Virus record (IMG/VR): IMGVR_UViG_3300018931_000003
Span: 1-46,204 of that record
Source of the DNA: a virus
Reading direction: 5' to 3' (one strand)
Length of the DNA: 46,204 bases
Shown: piece by piece, positions 29,661-38,139 of the stretch
Layout: the number at the start of each line of letters is the position of its first letter
Numbering within the stretch: position 1 is the stretch's first letter
Position numbers and translations under genes: made by a program
The notes under the pieces: generated by a model
What the model was told of the DNA's origin: nothing
The model's input: the letters and a program-made list of their open reading frames with translations, nothing else
Databases searched by the model: none

Positions 29661-30274
29661 CCGCCGAGCAGGAGCTCACCGCCAAGCTGAAGGCCCGGCT
29701 CTGGCGGGCCGGCATCAAGGTCCAGGCCGCGCTCAAGCTCGCGCTCAGCCGGCAGGGCCGCTTCAACTTTGCCAAGGGGGGCGGCCGCACCCGCGGGCCG
29801 CTCGGCCCGAACACCGTCCGCTCGCTCAAGGACGGCCGCCAGTCGCGGTACGACGCCAAGCTCGCCCGCACCCGCGTCTTCCGGTCGGTCGGGTTCAGCC
29901 GCGGCACGCTGGGCAAGCTCGAGGGCCGGTACAACGAGGCGGGCAAGCTGCTCGGCCTGGTCGGCCGCTCGGCCCCCGGCGAGCCGCCCCGCTTCCAGTC
30001 CGGCCGCCTCCGCAACTCGATCTCCCTCGCCTGGCTCGACGACCTCACCGTCCGGGTCGGCACCAACGTCAAGTACGCGAAGTGGCTGGAGTTCGGCACC
30101 CGGGGCGGCAAGGTCATCGTCCCCAAGAAGGGGAAGGCCCTCTACGACCCGGTCAGCAAGCGGTTCTTCGGCAAGCGGGTCGTGCAAGGCGCGATCCGCC
30201 CCCGGCCGTTCTTCCGCCCGACGATGCAGCGGATGCGGGGCGAGATCAGCCAGACGCTGGCGGGGGCCGCGTAA
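29657..30274 (+). CDS. HK97 gp10-like neck/tail-completion protein
   Basis: A 205-residue protein from GTG 29657 (GTGA overlap). Basic and helical N-terminus, then the gp10 pattern: PRFQSGRLRNSISLAW, VGTNVKYAKWLEFGTRGGKV and the ending RPRPFFRPTMQRMRGEI. The V-x-Y-A-x-x-x-E-F-G-T motif is the family's signature. It should sit between the head completion ring and the tail terminator. Confidence 0.87.
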   Translation: MTAEQELTAKLKARLWRAGIKVQAALKLALSRQGRFNFAKGGGRTRGPLGPNTVRSLKDGRQSRYDAKLARTRVFRSVGFSRGTLGKLEGRYNEAGKLLGLVGRSAPGEPPRFQSGRLRNSISLAWLDDLTVRVGTNVKYAKWLEFGTRGGKVIVPKKGKALYDPVSKRFFGKRVVQGAIRPRPFFRPTMQRMRGEISQTLAGAA

Positions 30275-30727
30275 ATGGCGTTCGCCCACGACCTGCACAA
30301 GTTCCTGTTCGAGGCGATCGAGCAGCGGTACGCCCAGGACGCGGACCTGCTCCAGCTCGCCGGCCCGCTCTACCGCGACAACGTCCCGGCGAAGGACGAG
30401 CGCGGCCGCGAGCCGCAGTACCCGCTCGTCCGCGTCGTCCAGGGCGAGGAGGGCAACTCGACCGAAGAGGGGCTCACCGGCGACGGAATGGAGCCGGTCG
30501 ACGAGTCCTTCGCGATCACGTTCGACGTCGTCGCCAGCACGCAGGCCCAGGCCTCGCAGATCGCGTGGCAAATCGTCCACGCCTTCCGAGGGTGGGAGGG
30601 GCCATACCCCGGCGTCGAGATCACCTGCACCCGCCGCCCCGCCCCGCCGTGGGTCGGGGAGACCGAGCAGGGCGAGTGCGCGGCGTCGGTCTCGATCATC
30701 GTTTCAGCGTCCCCAGTCGAGGAGTAA
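30275..30727 (+). CDS. Tail terminator-like protein
   Basis: A 150-residue protein. Helix at the start (DLHKFLFEAIEQRYAQDADL), a strand with YPLVRVVQGEEGN, a long strand ESFAITFDVVAST and a helix with QASQIAWQIVHAFRG, then a closing strand SVSIIV. This alternation matches tail terminator proteins (lambda gpU/HK97 gp11-like), which cap the tail tube. It starts one base after the previous stop. The identification rests on fold pattern and synteny. Confidence 0.7.
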   Translation: MAFAHDLHKFLFEAIEQRYAQDADLLQLAGPLYRDNVPAKDERGREPQYPLVRVVQGEEGNSTEEGLTGDGMEPVDESFAITFDVVASTQAQASQIAWQIVHAFRGWEGPYPGVEITCTRRPAPPWVGETEQGECAASVSIIVSASPVEE

Positions 30728-30733
30728 GAGAGC

Positions 30734-31222
30734 ATGTCGGCGACCGCGAAGCTCAACGTCCAGCTCAACGCGACGTTCACCAAGACGCACGACGGCGGCA
30801 ACATCGTGCAGACGATCGCCGACGGGATCAACCAGTCGATCGCCGCCGGCAGCGGCGCGGCGCAGATCGAGCAGATCTACTCCGACTCGGGGCAGGTCAC
30901 GGCGGCCGGCTCGCCGGTCGCGATCGACCTGGTCGGGTCGGCGAACAAGGACGCATTCCAAGACAACCTCGCGATCGAGCGGATCGTCGCCCTCTACGTC
31001 GAGAACCTCTCGACGAGCACGGGCAACCTGCTCGTCGGCGCCGGGACGGCGTGCGTCGTGAACTTCACGAACGCGATCGTGCTGCCGCCGAACTCGGGGA
31101 TGCTCATCTGGTGCCTGTCGGCCGACGGCATCCCGGCCGTGCCGACGACCTCGGACATCCTCCAACTCGACGCGGCGACGGGCGCGGCCGACTACGTCGT
31201 CCACGTCCTGGGATCGTCGTAA
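30734..31222 (+). CDS. Hypothetical tail protein
   Basis: A 162-residue beta-rich protein without Cys pairs. AKLNVQLNATFTKTHDGGNI is followed by a middle part (QIEQIYSDSGQVTAAGSPVA, then ERIVALYVENLSTSTG) that recalls small viral beta-sandwich proteins with N-L-S-T turns. It lies between the tail terminator and tail tube genes, so a tail-associated structural role is likely. AAGAGAG RBS six bases upstream. Confidence 0.68.
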   Translation: MSATAKLNVQLNATFTKTHDGGNIVQTIADGINQSIAAGSGAAQIEQIYSDSGQVTAAGSPVAIDLVGSANKDAFQDNLAIERIVALYVENLSTSTGNLLVGAGTACVVNFTNAIVLPPNSGMLIWCLSADGIPAVPTTSDILQLDAATGAADYVVHVLGSS

Positions 31223-31273
31223 CGCGCCGCCCACTGAACCACCACCCACCGACCCAGGAGAAGGAAGAGAGCC

Positions 31274-31687
31274 ATGGCGACCGACGCGATCAAGGCCATC
31301 GGGACGTTGAACATCAACGGGTTCGACCTCTGCGTGAAGAGCTGGAAGGCCAAGGAGTCCGGCAACAAGGTCAACACGTCGTCGTCCTGCGACGGCGAGG
31401 GCCAGTCGTCGGTCGTCATGGAGAAGATGCTCACCATCACGGCCGAGTTCTTCTACTCCAAGAGCCGCGCCCACCACAGCCCGTCCGCCCACAACATCCG
31501 CGTCGACGCGACCGTCGACGTCGAGGCGGTCATCGGGCCGACGTCCCACAACCTCGAGTACACGATGACCGACGGGAAGGTCATCGAGTGGGAGGTGACC
31601 TCGAACAAGGGCGACGTCGTCATGGGCAGCGTCTCCCTGGAGAGCCAGGGCGAGGCCTACACCGTCCCGACCGCCGTCGCGGCGTAA
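31274..31687 (+). CDS. Tail tube (major tail) protein candidate
   Basis: A 137-residue protein with a beta-barrel pattern: INGFDLCVKSWKAKESGN, then SSVVMEKMLTITAEFFYSKS, DATVDVEAVIGP and EWEVTSNKGDVVMGSVSLES. It precedes the tail assembly chaperone and tape measure genes, where the tube gene belongs. AGAAGGAAGAGAG lies before the ATG, one of the strongest RBS regions here, as expected for an abundant virion protein. The short size is at the low end for tube proteins. Confidence 0.75.
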   Translation: MATDAIKAIGTLNINGFDLCVKSWKAKESGNKVNTSSSCDGEGQSSVVMEKMLTITAEFFYSKSRAHHSPSAHNIRVDATVDVEAVIGPTSHNLEYTMTDGKVIEWEVTSNKGDVVMGSVSLESQGEAYTVPTAVAA

Positions 31688-31731
31688 CCGGCCGCCCGGC
31701 CGCCTGACGACCACTGAGGACCGCGTTCACG

Positions 31732-32193
31732 ATGTTCGAGTCCGACTTCTTCGCCGCCGCCGCCGTCCCCTGCCCGGGGCTCGGCGGCGGCGAGCTCAAG
31801 CCCCTCACCCTCGCCCAAATGGTCGAGATGCGGGCGGCGATCCACCAGGACCTGTCGGCCATGGCGCTCGCCAGCGTCGCGGCCGACGAGCGGGGGAAGA
31901 CCGCCGCCGCGGTCGCCGCGCACGTCTCCGAGCTCAGCCTCAAGGGGCAGGCGTTCCTGGTCGTCGCGTCGCCGTTCCTGCTCGCGAAGGCGGCGGCCCT
32001 GATGCTCGGGAACAAGGAGTGGGCGGCCGCCCCCATGCTCGCCGCCCAGAAGGTCGGCCGGGAGCACATCCCGGCGGTCAAGCGGGCGGTGATGCAGTCC
32101 TACGGGTTCCGCATCCCCGACCCGGACGAGCCGGCCGAGGAGGCGACGGGCCGTGAAAACCCTCCGCGGGCGGCGACGGACTCAGCGACCTGA
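31732..32193 (+). CDS. Tail assembly chaperone, short form
   Basis: A 153-residue protein, helical and Ala-rich (LKPLTLAQMVEMRAAIHQDL through SELSLKGQAFLVVASPFLLA), with acidic C-terminus. It stands between the tube and tape measure genes like lambda gpG. Near its end lies the slippery heptamer AAACCCT (32157-32163); most ribosomes read on to the stop at 32191-32193, giving this short form. The chaperone would coat the tape measure protein before tube assembly and does not enter the virion. Confidence 0.82.
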   Translation: MFESDFFAAAAVPCPGLGGGELKPLTLAQMVEMRAAIHQDLSAMALASVAADERGKTAAAVAAHVSELSLKGQAFLVVASPFLLAKAAALMLGNKEWAAAPMLAAQKVGREHIPAVKRAVMQSYGFRIPDPDEPAEEATGRENPPRAATDSAT

Positions 32194-32209
32194 TCCGCCG
32201 GCTCGCCGC
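32157..32209 (+). promoter_or_regulatory. Programmed -1 ribosomal frameshift signal
   Basis: The heptamer A-AAC-CCT, in frame with the chaperone gene, is an exact X-XXY-YYZ slippery site. Six bases after it begins a stem GCGGCGA (32170-32176) with TCGCCGC (32203-32209), 7 bp around a 26-base loop, at the distance expected for a stimulatory structure. The -1 frame has a stop just before the heptamer, so slippage can occur only here. Confidence 0.88.
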
Positions 32210-32315
32210 GCTCTACAAGTGGCCGCCCCGGGAGATCGGGGCGCTGACGCTGGCCCAGGCCTACGCCTGGATGCCGGAGGCCGACGACCTGCACTTCTTC
32301 CTGCGGGCGGCGTGA
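32157..32315 (+). CDS. Tail assembly chaperone, -1 frameshift extension (gpGT-like)
   Basis: This frame opens right after a stop at 32154-32156 and has no start of its own: 52 codons ending TGA 32313-32315. It encodes SAGGDGLSDLIRRLAALYKW, then PPREIGALTLAQAYAWMPEA and DDLHFFLRAA. The WPPREI-x-A-x-TLAQAY pattern is typical of second-frame tail chaperone domains. It must be reached by a -1 slip from the upstream gene, producing a fusion of 194 residues (144 from the first frame and 50 from this one). Confidence 0.88.
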   Translation, partial: KPSAGGDGLSDLIRRLAALYKWPPREIGALTLAQAYAWMPEADDLHFFLRAA

Positions 32316-32322
32316 GGGACTG

Positions 32323-34689
32323 ATGGGCCAGATCGACACCCTGCACGCCGACATCAGCATCCGCGGCCACGCGGACGCGATGTCCAAGATCGGCAGCATC
32401 CGGAACGCCTTCCAGGCCGCCAAGCCGATGGCCCTCGCCTACGCCGTGAGCACCGCCAAGAACGTCGGCGTCATGGCAGCCGCCTCCGGCGCGGCGGCGA
32501 TCGCCGGCAGCACGGTCAAACTGGCCGCCGACCTCGAACGGTCCCGGCTGCTGCTCAAGCGGTACGTGCAGGAGGACTTCGGCAGCCTGCAGGCCGGCAT
32601 CGACCAGATGGCCAGTCGCACGCCGATCGCCATCAGCGGCCTGTACGAGATCGCCTCCGGCGCCGCCCAGGTCGGCGTGAAGGGGACGGCCGGCATCCTC
32701 GCGTTTACCGACGCCGTGGCAAAGCTCGCATCCGTCTCGGACATGAGTTTCAACGACACCTCAAAGGAGCTCGCCAAGCTCAACAACCAGTTTCAACTCA
32801 AGCCGGGCGACGTGAAGTCGATGGCCTCGACGATCGCCGGCATGTCGGCCGCGTCGGCCGCCGACCCCGGCGAACTGATCACGCTGATGAAGTACGTCGC
32901 CGGCCCGGCGTCGACGCTCGGGATGAAGTTCGAGGACGTGGCCGCGCTGTCGGCCGCGGCGAAGGACGCCGGCGCGTCGTCGGAAGTCGCCGGCACGGCG
33001 ATGAGCCGCATGATGGGCGACATGGTCGAGAAGGGCGAGGAGTGGGCGCGGCTCCTCGGCGTCTCGGTCTCGAAGTTCAAGGAGATGCGAAACCTCGACC
33101 CGCTGGCCACGATGAAGGCCGGGCTGAAGATCATCAACGATCAGGCGACGATCGAGGACAAGTACGCCGCCGGCCGGTCGATCGGGCTGGAGAGCACCCG
33201 CGAGACGAACACCGCCCTGCTGCTGATCCGCGTCCTCGACCTGTTCGACGAGCACTCGAAGAAGGCGGCGTCGTTCTACAAGGACGGCGCCGAGCATGAG
33301 CGGCAGTTCGGGGTCCAGGCCGAGGGGACGTACGCGAAGCTCCAGATGCTCGGCAATGCGTTCGTTCGGTTCTCCGGCGCCTTGGAAGGCACGACGCTCA
33401 ACGTCATCAAGCCGATGGCCGACGCGACGAAGGGGCTGCTCGACCTCGCGAGCGGCGCGATGGAGAAGCCGAAGGACGCGGCCGGCCAGGTGGCGGCCGC
33501 GGCGGCGAACGAGGTCAACCGCGAGGCGTTCCTGGACATCTTCCGGCGCGCGGCCGGGAACCCGATGGCCATGCCCGGCGGCCGGGAGCGGCTCCAGAAA
33601 GTCTTTGAAGAGGGGTTCGCCCACCAGACGCGAGAACACTTCAAGCGGCAGGCCGAGGAACTCGCGGCCGCCCCGGAGGCCCAGCGCGAACAGGTGAGGC
33701 GACGGCACGCCGAGGAGAACGAGCGGAAGCGGCTCCGGGGGCTGTTGCCGAAGCTCCCCGTCGAGAGCGACGAGGAGAAGGCGAAGCGCCGGCAGGCCGC
33801 CGAGCAAGAGAAGGCCGCGGCCGCCAAGACGCAGGCCGAGGAAGTCATCCGCGGCGTCGAGGGCGAGATCAAACTCCGCAAGGAAAACATCGCGACCATC
33901 GAACGCGAGGCGGAGGCGATCAACAACTCCGTCGCGAAAGGGCTCGACCGCGTCCGCCGCGCCCGCGAGGTCGGCCGGGAAGACCAGGCCGCCAACCTGA
34001 TGGGCGGCATCGAGGCGGCCCAACGGTACCAGGCGTCGCTCAACCGGAAGCTCGTCACCGAGGACGACGCGATCAAGGCGGCGCTCGCGCGTAAGGCCGA
34101 GGCCGAGAAGCAGATCGCCGAGGCGAACGCGAAGCTCCCGAAGGACGAGGAGGCGGAGAAGAAGAAGGCCGAGGCCGCGAAGACGAGGCGGGCTCAACTC
34201 GAAAACGCGGCACGTAATTGGGGGCAGGAGTTCCATAAGGACCCTAGAGGAACCGAGGCGCTGCTTCACGAGTTGACGCTGGGGCGATCACGACTCGAGT
34301 TCGTGGGGTCGGAGGTAAAGGCCAAGCTGGTCGAGGAGATGAAGGCCGGCAAGAACCTCGACTGGAAGCAGGTGGTCGCAGGGGCGGGCCGCGACGACAT
34401 CCTGGCGTTCGCCAGACAGGAGGCCGCGGTCAAGCAGGCCTTCGCCGGCCAGATCGCCGCCGACAAGGCCCAACGGCTCTACGCTCGGCCGACGTTCCAG
34501 GGCGCCGAGGAGTCCTGGAAGCGAATCGCCGCCGGGGCTGCCGAGGGCGACCCGATCACCAAGGAACTCCGCCAGAACGCCAAGCTGATCGCCGAGACGA
34601 ACAAGGCGCTGGCCGCGGTCCAGGCCGCCATCGAGGCCGGCAACGCGGCGGTTAAGGACGGCATGATCATCATGACGGGGGAGCCGTGA
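32323..34689 (+). CDS. Tape measure protein
   Basis: The longest gene of the genome, 788 residues. Residues 40-240 match tape measure cores of the TP901/PhageMin family: AVSTAKNVGVMAAASGAAAI, LERSRLLLKRYVQEDFG, then ELAKLNNQFQLKPGDVKSMA and TLGMKFEDVAALSAAAKDAG. The remainder is mainly coiled coil with very Lys/Glu/Ala-rich stretches (about 470-630). By the rule of roughly 0.15 nm per residue it would set a tail of about 118 nm. No lysozyme or peptidase domain is visible in it. ATG 32323 follows the chaperone frameshift frame by seven bases. Confidence 0.92.
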   Translation: MGQIDTLHADISIRGHADAMSKIGSIRNAFQAAKPMALAYAVSTAKNVGVMAAASGAAAIAGSTVKLAADLERSRLLLKRYVQEDFGSLQAGIDQMASRTPIAISGLYEIASGAAQVGVKGTAGILAFTDAVAKLASVSDMSFNDTSKELAKLNNQFQLKPGDVKSMASTIAGMSAASAADPGELITLMKYVAGPASTLGMKFEDVAALSAAAKDAGASSEVAGTAMSRMMGDMVEKGEEWARLLGVSVSKFKEMRNLDPLATMKAGLKIINDQATIEDKYAAGRSIGLESTRETNTALLLIRVLDLFDEHSKKAASFYKDGAEHERQFGVQAEGTYAKLQMLGNAFVRFSGALEGTTLNVIKPMADATKGLLDLASGAMEKPKDAAGQVAAAAANEVNREAFLDIFRRAAGNPMAMPGGRERLQKVFEEGFAHQTREHFKRQAEELAAAPEAQREQVRRRHAEENERKRLRGLLPKLPVESDEEKAKRRQAAEQEKAAAAKTQAEEVIRGVEGEIKLRKENIATIEREAEAINNSVAKGLDRVRRAREVGREDQAANLMGGIEAAQRYQASLNRKLVTEDDAIKAALARKAEAEKQIAEANAKLPKDEEAEKKKAEAAKTRRAQLENAARNWGQEFHKDPRGTEALLHELTLGRSRLEFVGSEVKAKLVEEMKAGKNLDWKQVVAGAGRDDILAFARQEAAVKQAFAGQIAADKAQRLYARPTFQGAEESWKRIAAGAAEGDPITKELRQNAKLIAETNKALAAVQAAIEAGNAAVKDGMIIMTGEP

Positions 34690-34691
34690 TG

Positions 34692-35192
34692 CTACCCGTC
34701 GACGACCTTGTCCCAACTCGGACCTCGAAACCGCACCTTCGCCGAGAAGCCGTGCCGGGTCGTCCACTTCGACGCCCGCCAGAATTGGACCACTTCGTTA
34801 ATCCATTTCTCTTGCTCGGAGTCAGGCAACTCGCGGAACGAATCGCGGACGTTGACGACCAGAAACCCGGTGCGGTTGTCGGTGTCGCAAAAGGAGAGGT
34901 GGCGGTCGAATCCTGGGAGGGCCGCCCGCAGTGCGACCTCTGCGTTCAACGCAGCCTTCATGCTCGATTCGTGGTTCTTGGGGTCCGTGTCGGAGACGTT
35001 CGGATCGGCCGCGATCTGCCGCTCCGTTCGCACCTCGGCCGGTGCGACGACGGCCGGCGGCACGAGGGGCAGGGGTGCGTTTGCAGCCTTATGGTTTTGG
35101 ACCGCGACGTACCCCATCGCCGCGACGGCAATGGCGATAATTCCGAACACCGAGACCTTGTCGAAACCCGGTTCCTGACGCTCTCCGTCCAC
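34692..35192 (-). CDS. Single-span membrane protein, antisense in tail operon (moron candidate)
   Basis: A 166-residue protein on the strand opposite to its neighbours. GTG 35190-35192 is preceded on the minus strand by GGGAGGG seven bases upstream. Residues 14-32 are a membrane segment (VSVFGIIAIAVAAMGYVAV), then a Pro/Ala-rich linker and a soluble domain (HLSFCDTDNRTGFLVVNVRD, then KWINEVVQFWRASKW). Its base composition is less GC-rich than the tail genes. A reversed gene inside the late operon usually is a moron expressed from the prophage. Which function it adds for the lysogen is unknown. It ends two bases after the tape measure stop. Confidence 0.75.
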   Translation of the reverse strand: MDGERQEPGFDKVSVFGIIAIAVAAMGYVAVQNHKAANAPLPLVPPAVVAPAEVRTERQIAADPNVSDTDPKNHESSMKAALNAEVALRAALPGFDRHLSFCDTDNRTGFLVVNVRDSFRELPDSEQEKWINEVVQFWRASKWTTRHGFSAKVRFRGPSWDKVVDG

Positions 35193-35247
35193 CGGCCGAC
35201 CCTCCCTCTAGCAGCCCAATTCCTACAGCTGGGGGCCCGCCTGATCC

Positions 35248-36042
35248 ATGCGTGACCCCGCCGACTGGAGTTATCAAAACCCCGTCCCGTTCGACGTCAT
35301 CGTCGCCAACGGCGTCCCCGAGGTCTTCGCCTACGGCAGCCAAGACAACCAGGCGACCGTCGACTACCTCTGCCGGTGGGAGGACCGCTACACCGTCGTC
35401 CGGCACCTGCTCGGCACCGGCGTCTACGGCTCCTCGGCGACCGTCCACCCGACCCGCTCAGACCTATTCGCCCGCCGCGCCGTCATCTCGGGCATCAAGG
35501 CCGAGGGGTTCGACGGCTCCTGGGTCGAGTACGCGTACGCGAAGCTCAACGTCACGTACCAGCTCAACCCGGGCGGGCAGATCGGCAACGGCAACACGAC
35601 CGCGTACATCACCGTCGACTCGACCTCGGCCGGCGACTACATGACGCTCCCCGGGCGGTCGCTTCTGTGGGCGGCCGGCACGCCGAAGGCGGGCAAGGCC
35701 CTCTCCGAGCCGCAGCAGATCTACGTCCCGAAGAAGCACCACAAGGTCACCGTCCACCAGTGGTTCCTGCCGCCGTTCGCGGCGATGGACGTCAAGCGGG
35801 GCGGCATCAACTCCGACTCGATCAACTGGGTCGGCCGCACGATCCCGGCCGAGCGGCTCCTCTTCGAGGACTACCACGAGAGCTTCGACGTCACCTTCGA
35901 GGGCGTCCTCAGCTACAAGGTCGAGCTCTCGTTCATCGAGAAGAGCCGCAGCTGGAACTGGTTCCCCGACGACGACGGGACGTTCCACCTGGTGACCCCG
36001 ACGCCGTTCACGCAGACGACCCTGGCGGACATCTTCCCGTGA
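35248..36042 (+). CDS. Tail tip/distal tail protein
   Basis: A 264-residue protein after the tape measure gene, the place of distal tail proteins. It has many aromatic and Thr-rich beta strands (WSYQNPVPFDVIVANGVPEV, YAKLNVTYQLNPGGQ, VPKKHHKVTVHQWFLPPF) and a terminal part with SYKVELSFIEKSRSWNWFPD. This recalls proteins of tail hubs with a galectin-like fold, but no signature is conclusive. The GTG of the next gene overlaps its stop by 4 bp. Confidence 0.7.
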   Translation: MRDPADWSYQNPVPFDVIVANGVPEVFAYGSQDNQATVDYLCRWEDRYTVVRHLLGTGVYGSSATVHPTRSDLFARRAVISGIKAEGFDGSWVEYAYAKLNVTYQLNPGGQIGNGNTTAYITVDSTSAGDYMTLPGRSLLWAAGTPKAGKALSEPQQIYVPKKHHKVTVHQWFLPPFAAMDVKRGGINSDSINWVGRTIPAERLLFEDYHESFDVTFEGVLSYKVELSFIEKSRSWNWFPDDDGTFHLVTPTPFTQTTLADIFP

Positions 36043-36632
36043 GGTTCGCCGGCAAGGGCAAGGCGGCCGCCAAGTTCGCCCGGTTCCTCAACCGCGTCCT
36101 CACCGGCTCGCTGGCGAAGCTCGTCCACGCCGGCCGCGGGATCGAGGTCACGTCGAACGGGCCGCAGGGCGTCACGATCTCGACCCTCGCGCCGATCGTC
36201 CAGCGGGTCATGCTCGGCGACAAGAAGCCGTCGGGCGGCACGCCGGTCTTCATCCCCGGCAAGATCGTCGAGCCGGGCTACGGCGGCCTCTACGCCTCGA
36301 TCCCGTCCGCGGTCGCCGCGCAGGACGTCTACTTCACCTACGCCCCCGGCTGGTACCCGAAGGGCATGGTCGTCGTCTGCATGCAGGACGCCGGCCGGTG
36401 GGAGGTGATCAGCCCGCCCTACGCCGGCGACCTGGAGGGGCTGCCGGTCGCGGAGATCCTCGCCGGCGCGACGGGCGCCGTCACCGTCTCCGCGCTGCCG
36501 AACGCCGAGACGACGCAGGTCGACGCGATGAACCGCTGGGGGATCGACACGAGCTCGGGCTACGTCGGCCTCACCTGGCAGGCGCAGTACCAGCGGTTCG
36601 TGATCACCGCCATGGAATGCGAGGAGGAGTAG
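36039..36632 (+). CDS. Tail-associated structural protein
   Basis: A 197-residue protein from GTG 36039. Basic helical N-terminus (KAAAKFARFLNRVLTGSLAK), then a beta-rich body (GIEVTSNGPQGVTISTLAPI, GGLYASIPSAVAAQDVYFTY) and a C-terminus with GYVGLTWQAQYQRFVITAME. Such short-helix plus beta-domain proteins lie at phage tail tips and link fibre parts. No family assignment is possible from the sequence alone. Confidence 0.68.
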   Translation: MRFAGKGKAAAKFARFLNRVLTGSLAKLVHAGRGIEVTSNGPQGVTISTLAPIVQRVMLGDKKPSGGTPVFIPGKIVEPGYGGLYASIPSAVAAQDVYFTYAPGWYPKGMVVVCMQDAGRWEVISPPYAGDLEGLPVAEILAGATGAVTVSALPNAETTQVDAMNRWGIDTSSGYVGLTWQAQYQRFVITAMECEEE

Positions 36633-36633
36633 C

Positions 36634-38139
36634 GTGGCCTGCCGCTGGGTGTTCTGCCGGCAGTGCGGCAGCGAGTGCTCCGCCGCCATGTCCGACGGCG
36701 GGTTCGACCTCGGCGGGTTCAGCTACTTCGGCGGCCCCTCGCAGGAGTACGACCCCGAGGACGACCCGCCCGAGCACCCGTGCGCGGACTCCTGCGTCGT
36801 CGGGTTCTTCCAGGCGAAGTTCGACAACGTCGACCTCGCCGAGGCGATCGTCGGCGCCGGCAACTACGTCTCGCACCCGACCGGGTTCGGCGACCCACTC
36901 AGCGGCGTCCTGACCGAGCCGATCTCGTGGGTGCTCCTCGGCGACGGCTCCGGCACGTTCACCCGCGACCCGTCCCGCCCCTGCGCGGCCGAGGTCCAGA
37001 CCGCGACGATCGACTACGTCGGCCCGACGACGGCGGCCCGCGTCTGGTTCGTGCCGACGAGCGTGACGCTCAACGGGACGCACACCTGGACGCGGAAGGC
37101 GGCCTCCCCCGTCTGGGACCCGGTCGCCGGGAACTGGGGCGATTTCGAAGAGTGGGAGCTGACCACGCCGGCCGACCCGCCGCTCGGGGGCGAGCCGACC
37201 GAGGGCCAGCCGCGGTGCGTGGGGTTCGAGTTCTACGTCGACCGGGTCGGGCTCCTCTGGGACGAGGCGGCCGGCCCGCCCGCCGGCTTGCGGCTCCAGT
37301 TCAAGTCGGACAAGGCCGAGGAGCCGTTGCCCGACTCCCGCAACTGCTGCGACACCGCCAACTTTGAAGTCTGCATCCCCCGCGTCGGCTCCAACACGAC
37401 GATGGACGGGTGGGGGTTCGGGGCCACCTACTCCGGCGACAGCGAGGACCAGACCTGCGAGGCCCGCGACGGGAGCGAGTCGGACGTTGACTACGGCGCG
37501 ACCGTCACCGTTACGCTCGGCGGGCAGGTGGGCTTCATCGTGGACGGGAACGGCGACTGCCCGCCGCGGGGCACCATCAACCTCCAAGGCCCGGCCCCCG
37601 GCACTTACGCCTGCTGGCGGCTCCCCTGCGCGGACGAGAACGACCTCACCGAGTTGCCCTCGGTCGCCGACTGGGAGCTGTACGACTGCGGCCCGGTCGC
37701 GGGGGTGGAGCACAACACCTGCGAGGTGGAGCTAATCACCTTCGACACGGAGGACTGCGAAGACCCCGGCCCGCCCGAGGAGTGCCCCGACAGCCACTGC
37801 CGGTACGTCTGGAACGTGGCGACCCAGGAGTGGCAGCGGGCGGGCGGGATGAACTGCGACGACTGCCCCGAGACGTGGGGCGCGCCGGCCCCCGGCGAGG
37901 ACGACCCGCAGATCATGTACGTCTGCTGCGACGGGGTGGACGAGAACCCCGGCGGCGACCCCGGCCCGCCGTCAGGCTGCCTCAACTTCTGGTGCCGGTA
38001 CCTCTGGAACGGGACGACCTGGGTGCTCGACGCCAACAACTGCGACGGCCCCTGCCCGATCTACGTCGGCCCGGCCCCTGAGCCCGGCCAGTGGTGGTAT
38101 CACTACGAGTGCTGTCCCAGCGGGCCGGTGGACGGATGA
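36634..38139 (+). CDS. Cys-rich tail tip/adhesin protein with duplicated C-terminal module
   Basis: A 501-residue protein from GTG 36634 with about 35 Cys, exceptional for a virion protein. The N-terminus (CRWVFCRQCGSEC) could be a zinc site. Residues 50-330 are beta-rich and acidic. Residues ~385-495 contain two copies of a module: CRYVWNVATQEW..NCDDCPETWGAPAPGED..YVCC and CRYLWNGTTWVL..NCDGPCPIYVGPAPEPG..YECC. The repeated CRYxWN and CxxCP patterns suggest a disulphide-rich or metal-binding receptor contact domain. Being last in the tail-tip series it may be the receptor-binding protein; this is inference. Confidence 0.72.
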   Translation: MACRWVFCRQCGSECSAAMSDGGFDLGGFSYFGGPSQEYDPEDDPPEHPCADSCVVGFFQAKFDNVDLAEAIVGAGNYVSHPTGFGDPLSGVLTEPISWVLLGDGSGTFTRDPSRPCAAEVQTATIDYVGPTTAARVWFVPTSVTLNGTHTWTRKAASPVWDPVAGNWGDFEEWELTTPADPPLGGEPTEGQPRCVGFEFYVDRVGLLWDEAAGPPAGLRLQFKSDKAEEPLPDSRNCCDTANFEVCIPRVGSNTTMDGWGFGATYSGDSEDQTCEARDGSESDVDYGATVTVTLGGQVGFIVDGNGDCPPRGTINLQGPAPGTYACWRLPCADENDLTELPSVADWELYDCGPVAGVEHNTCEVELITFDTEDCEDPGPPEECPDSHCRYVWNVATQEWQRAGGMNCDDCPETWGAPAPGEDDPQIMYVCCDGVDENPGGDPGPPSGCLNFWCRYLWNGTTWVLDANNCDGPCPIYVGPAPEPGQWWYHYECCPSGPVDG

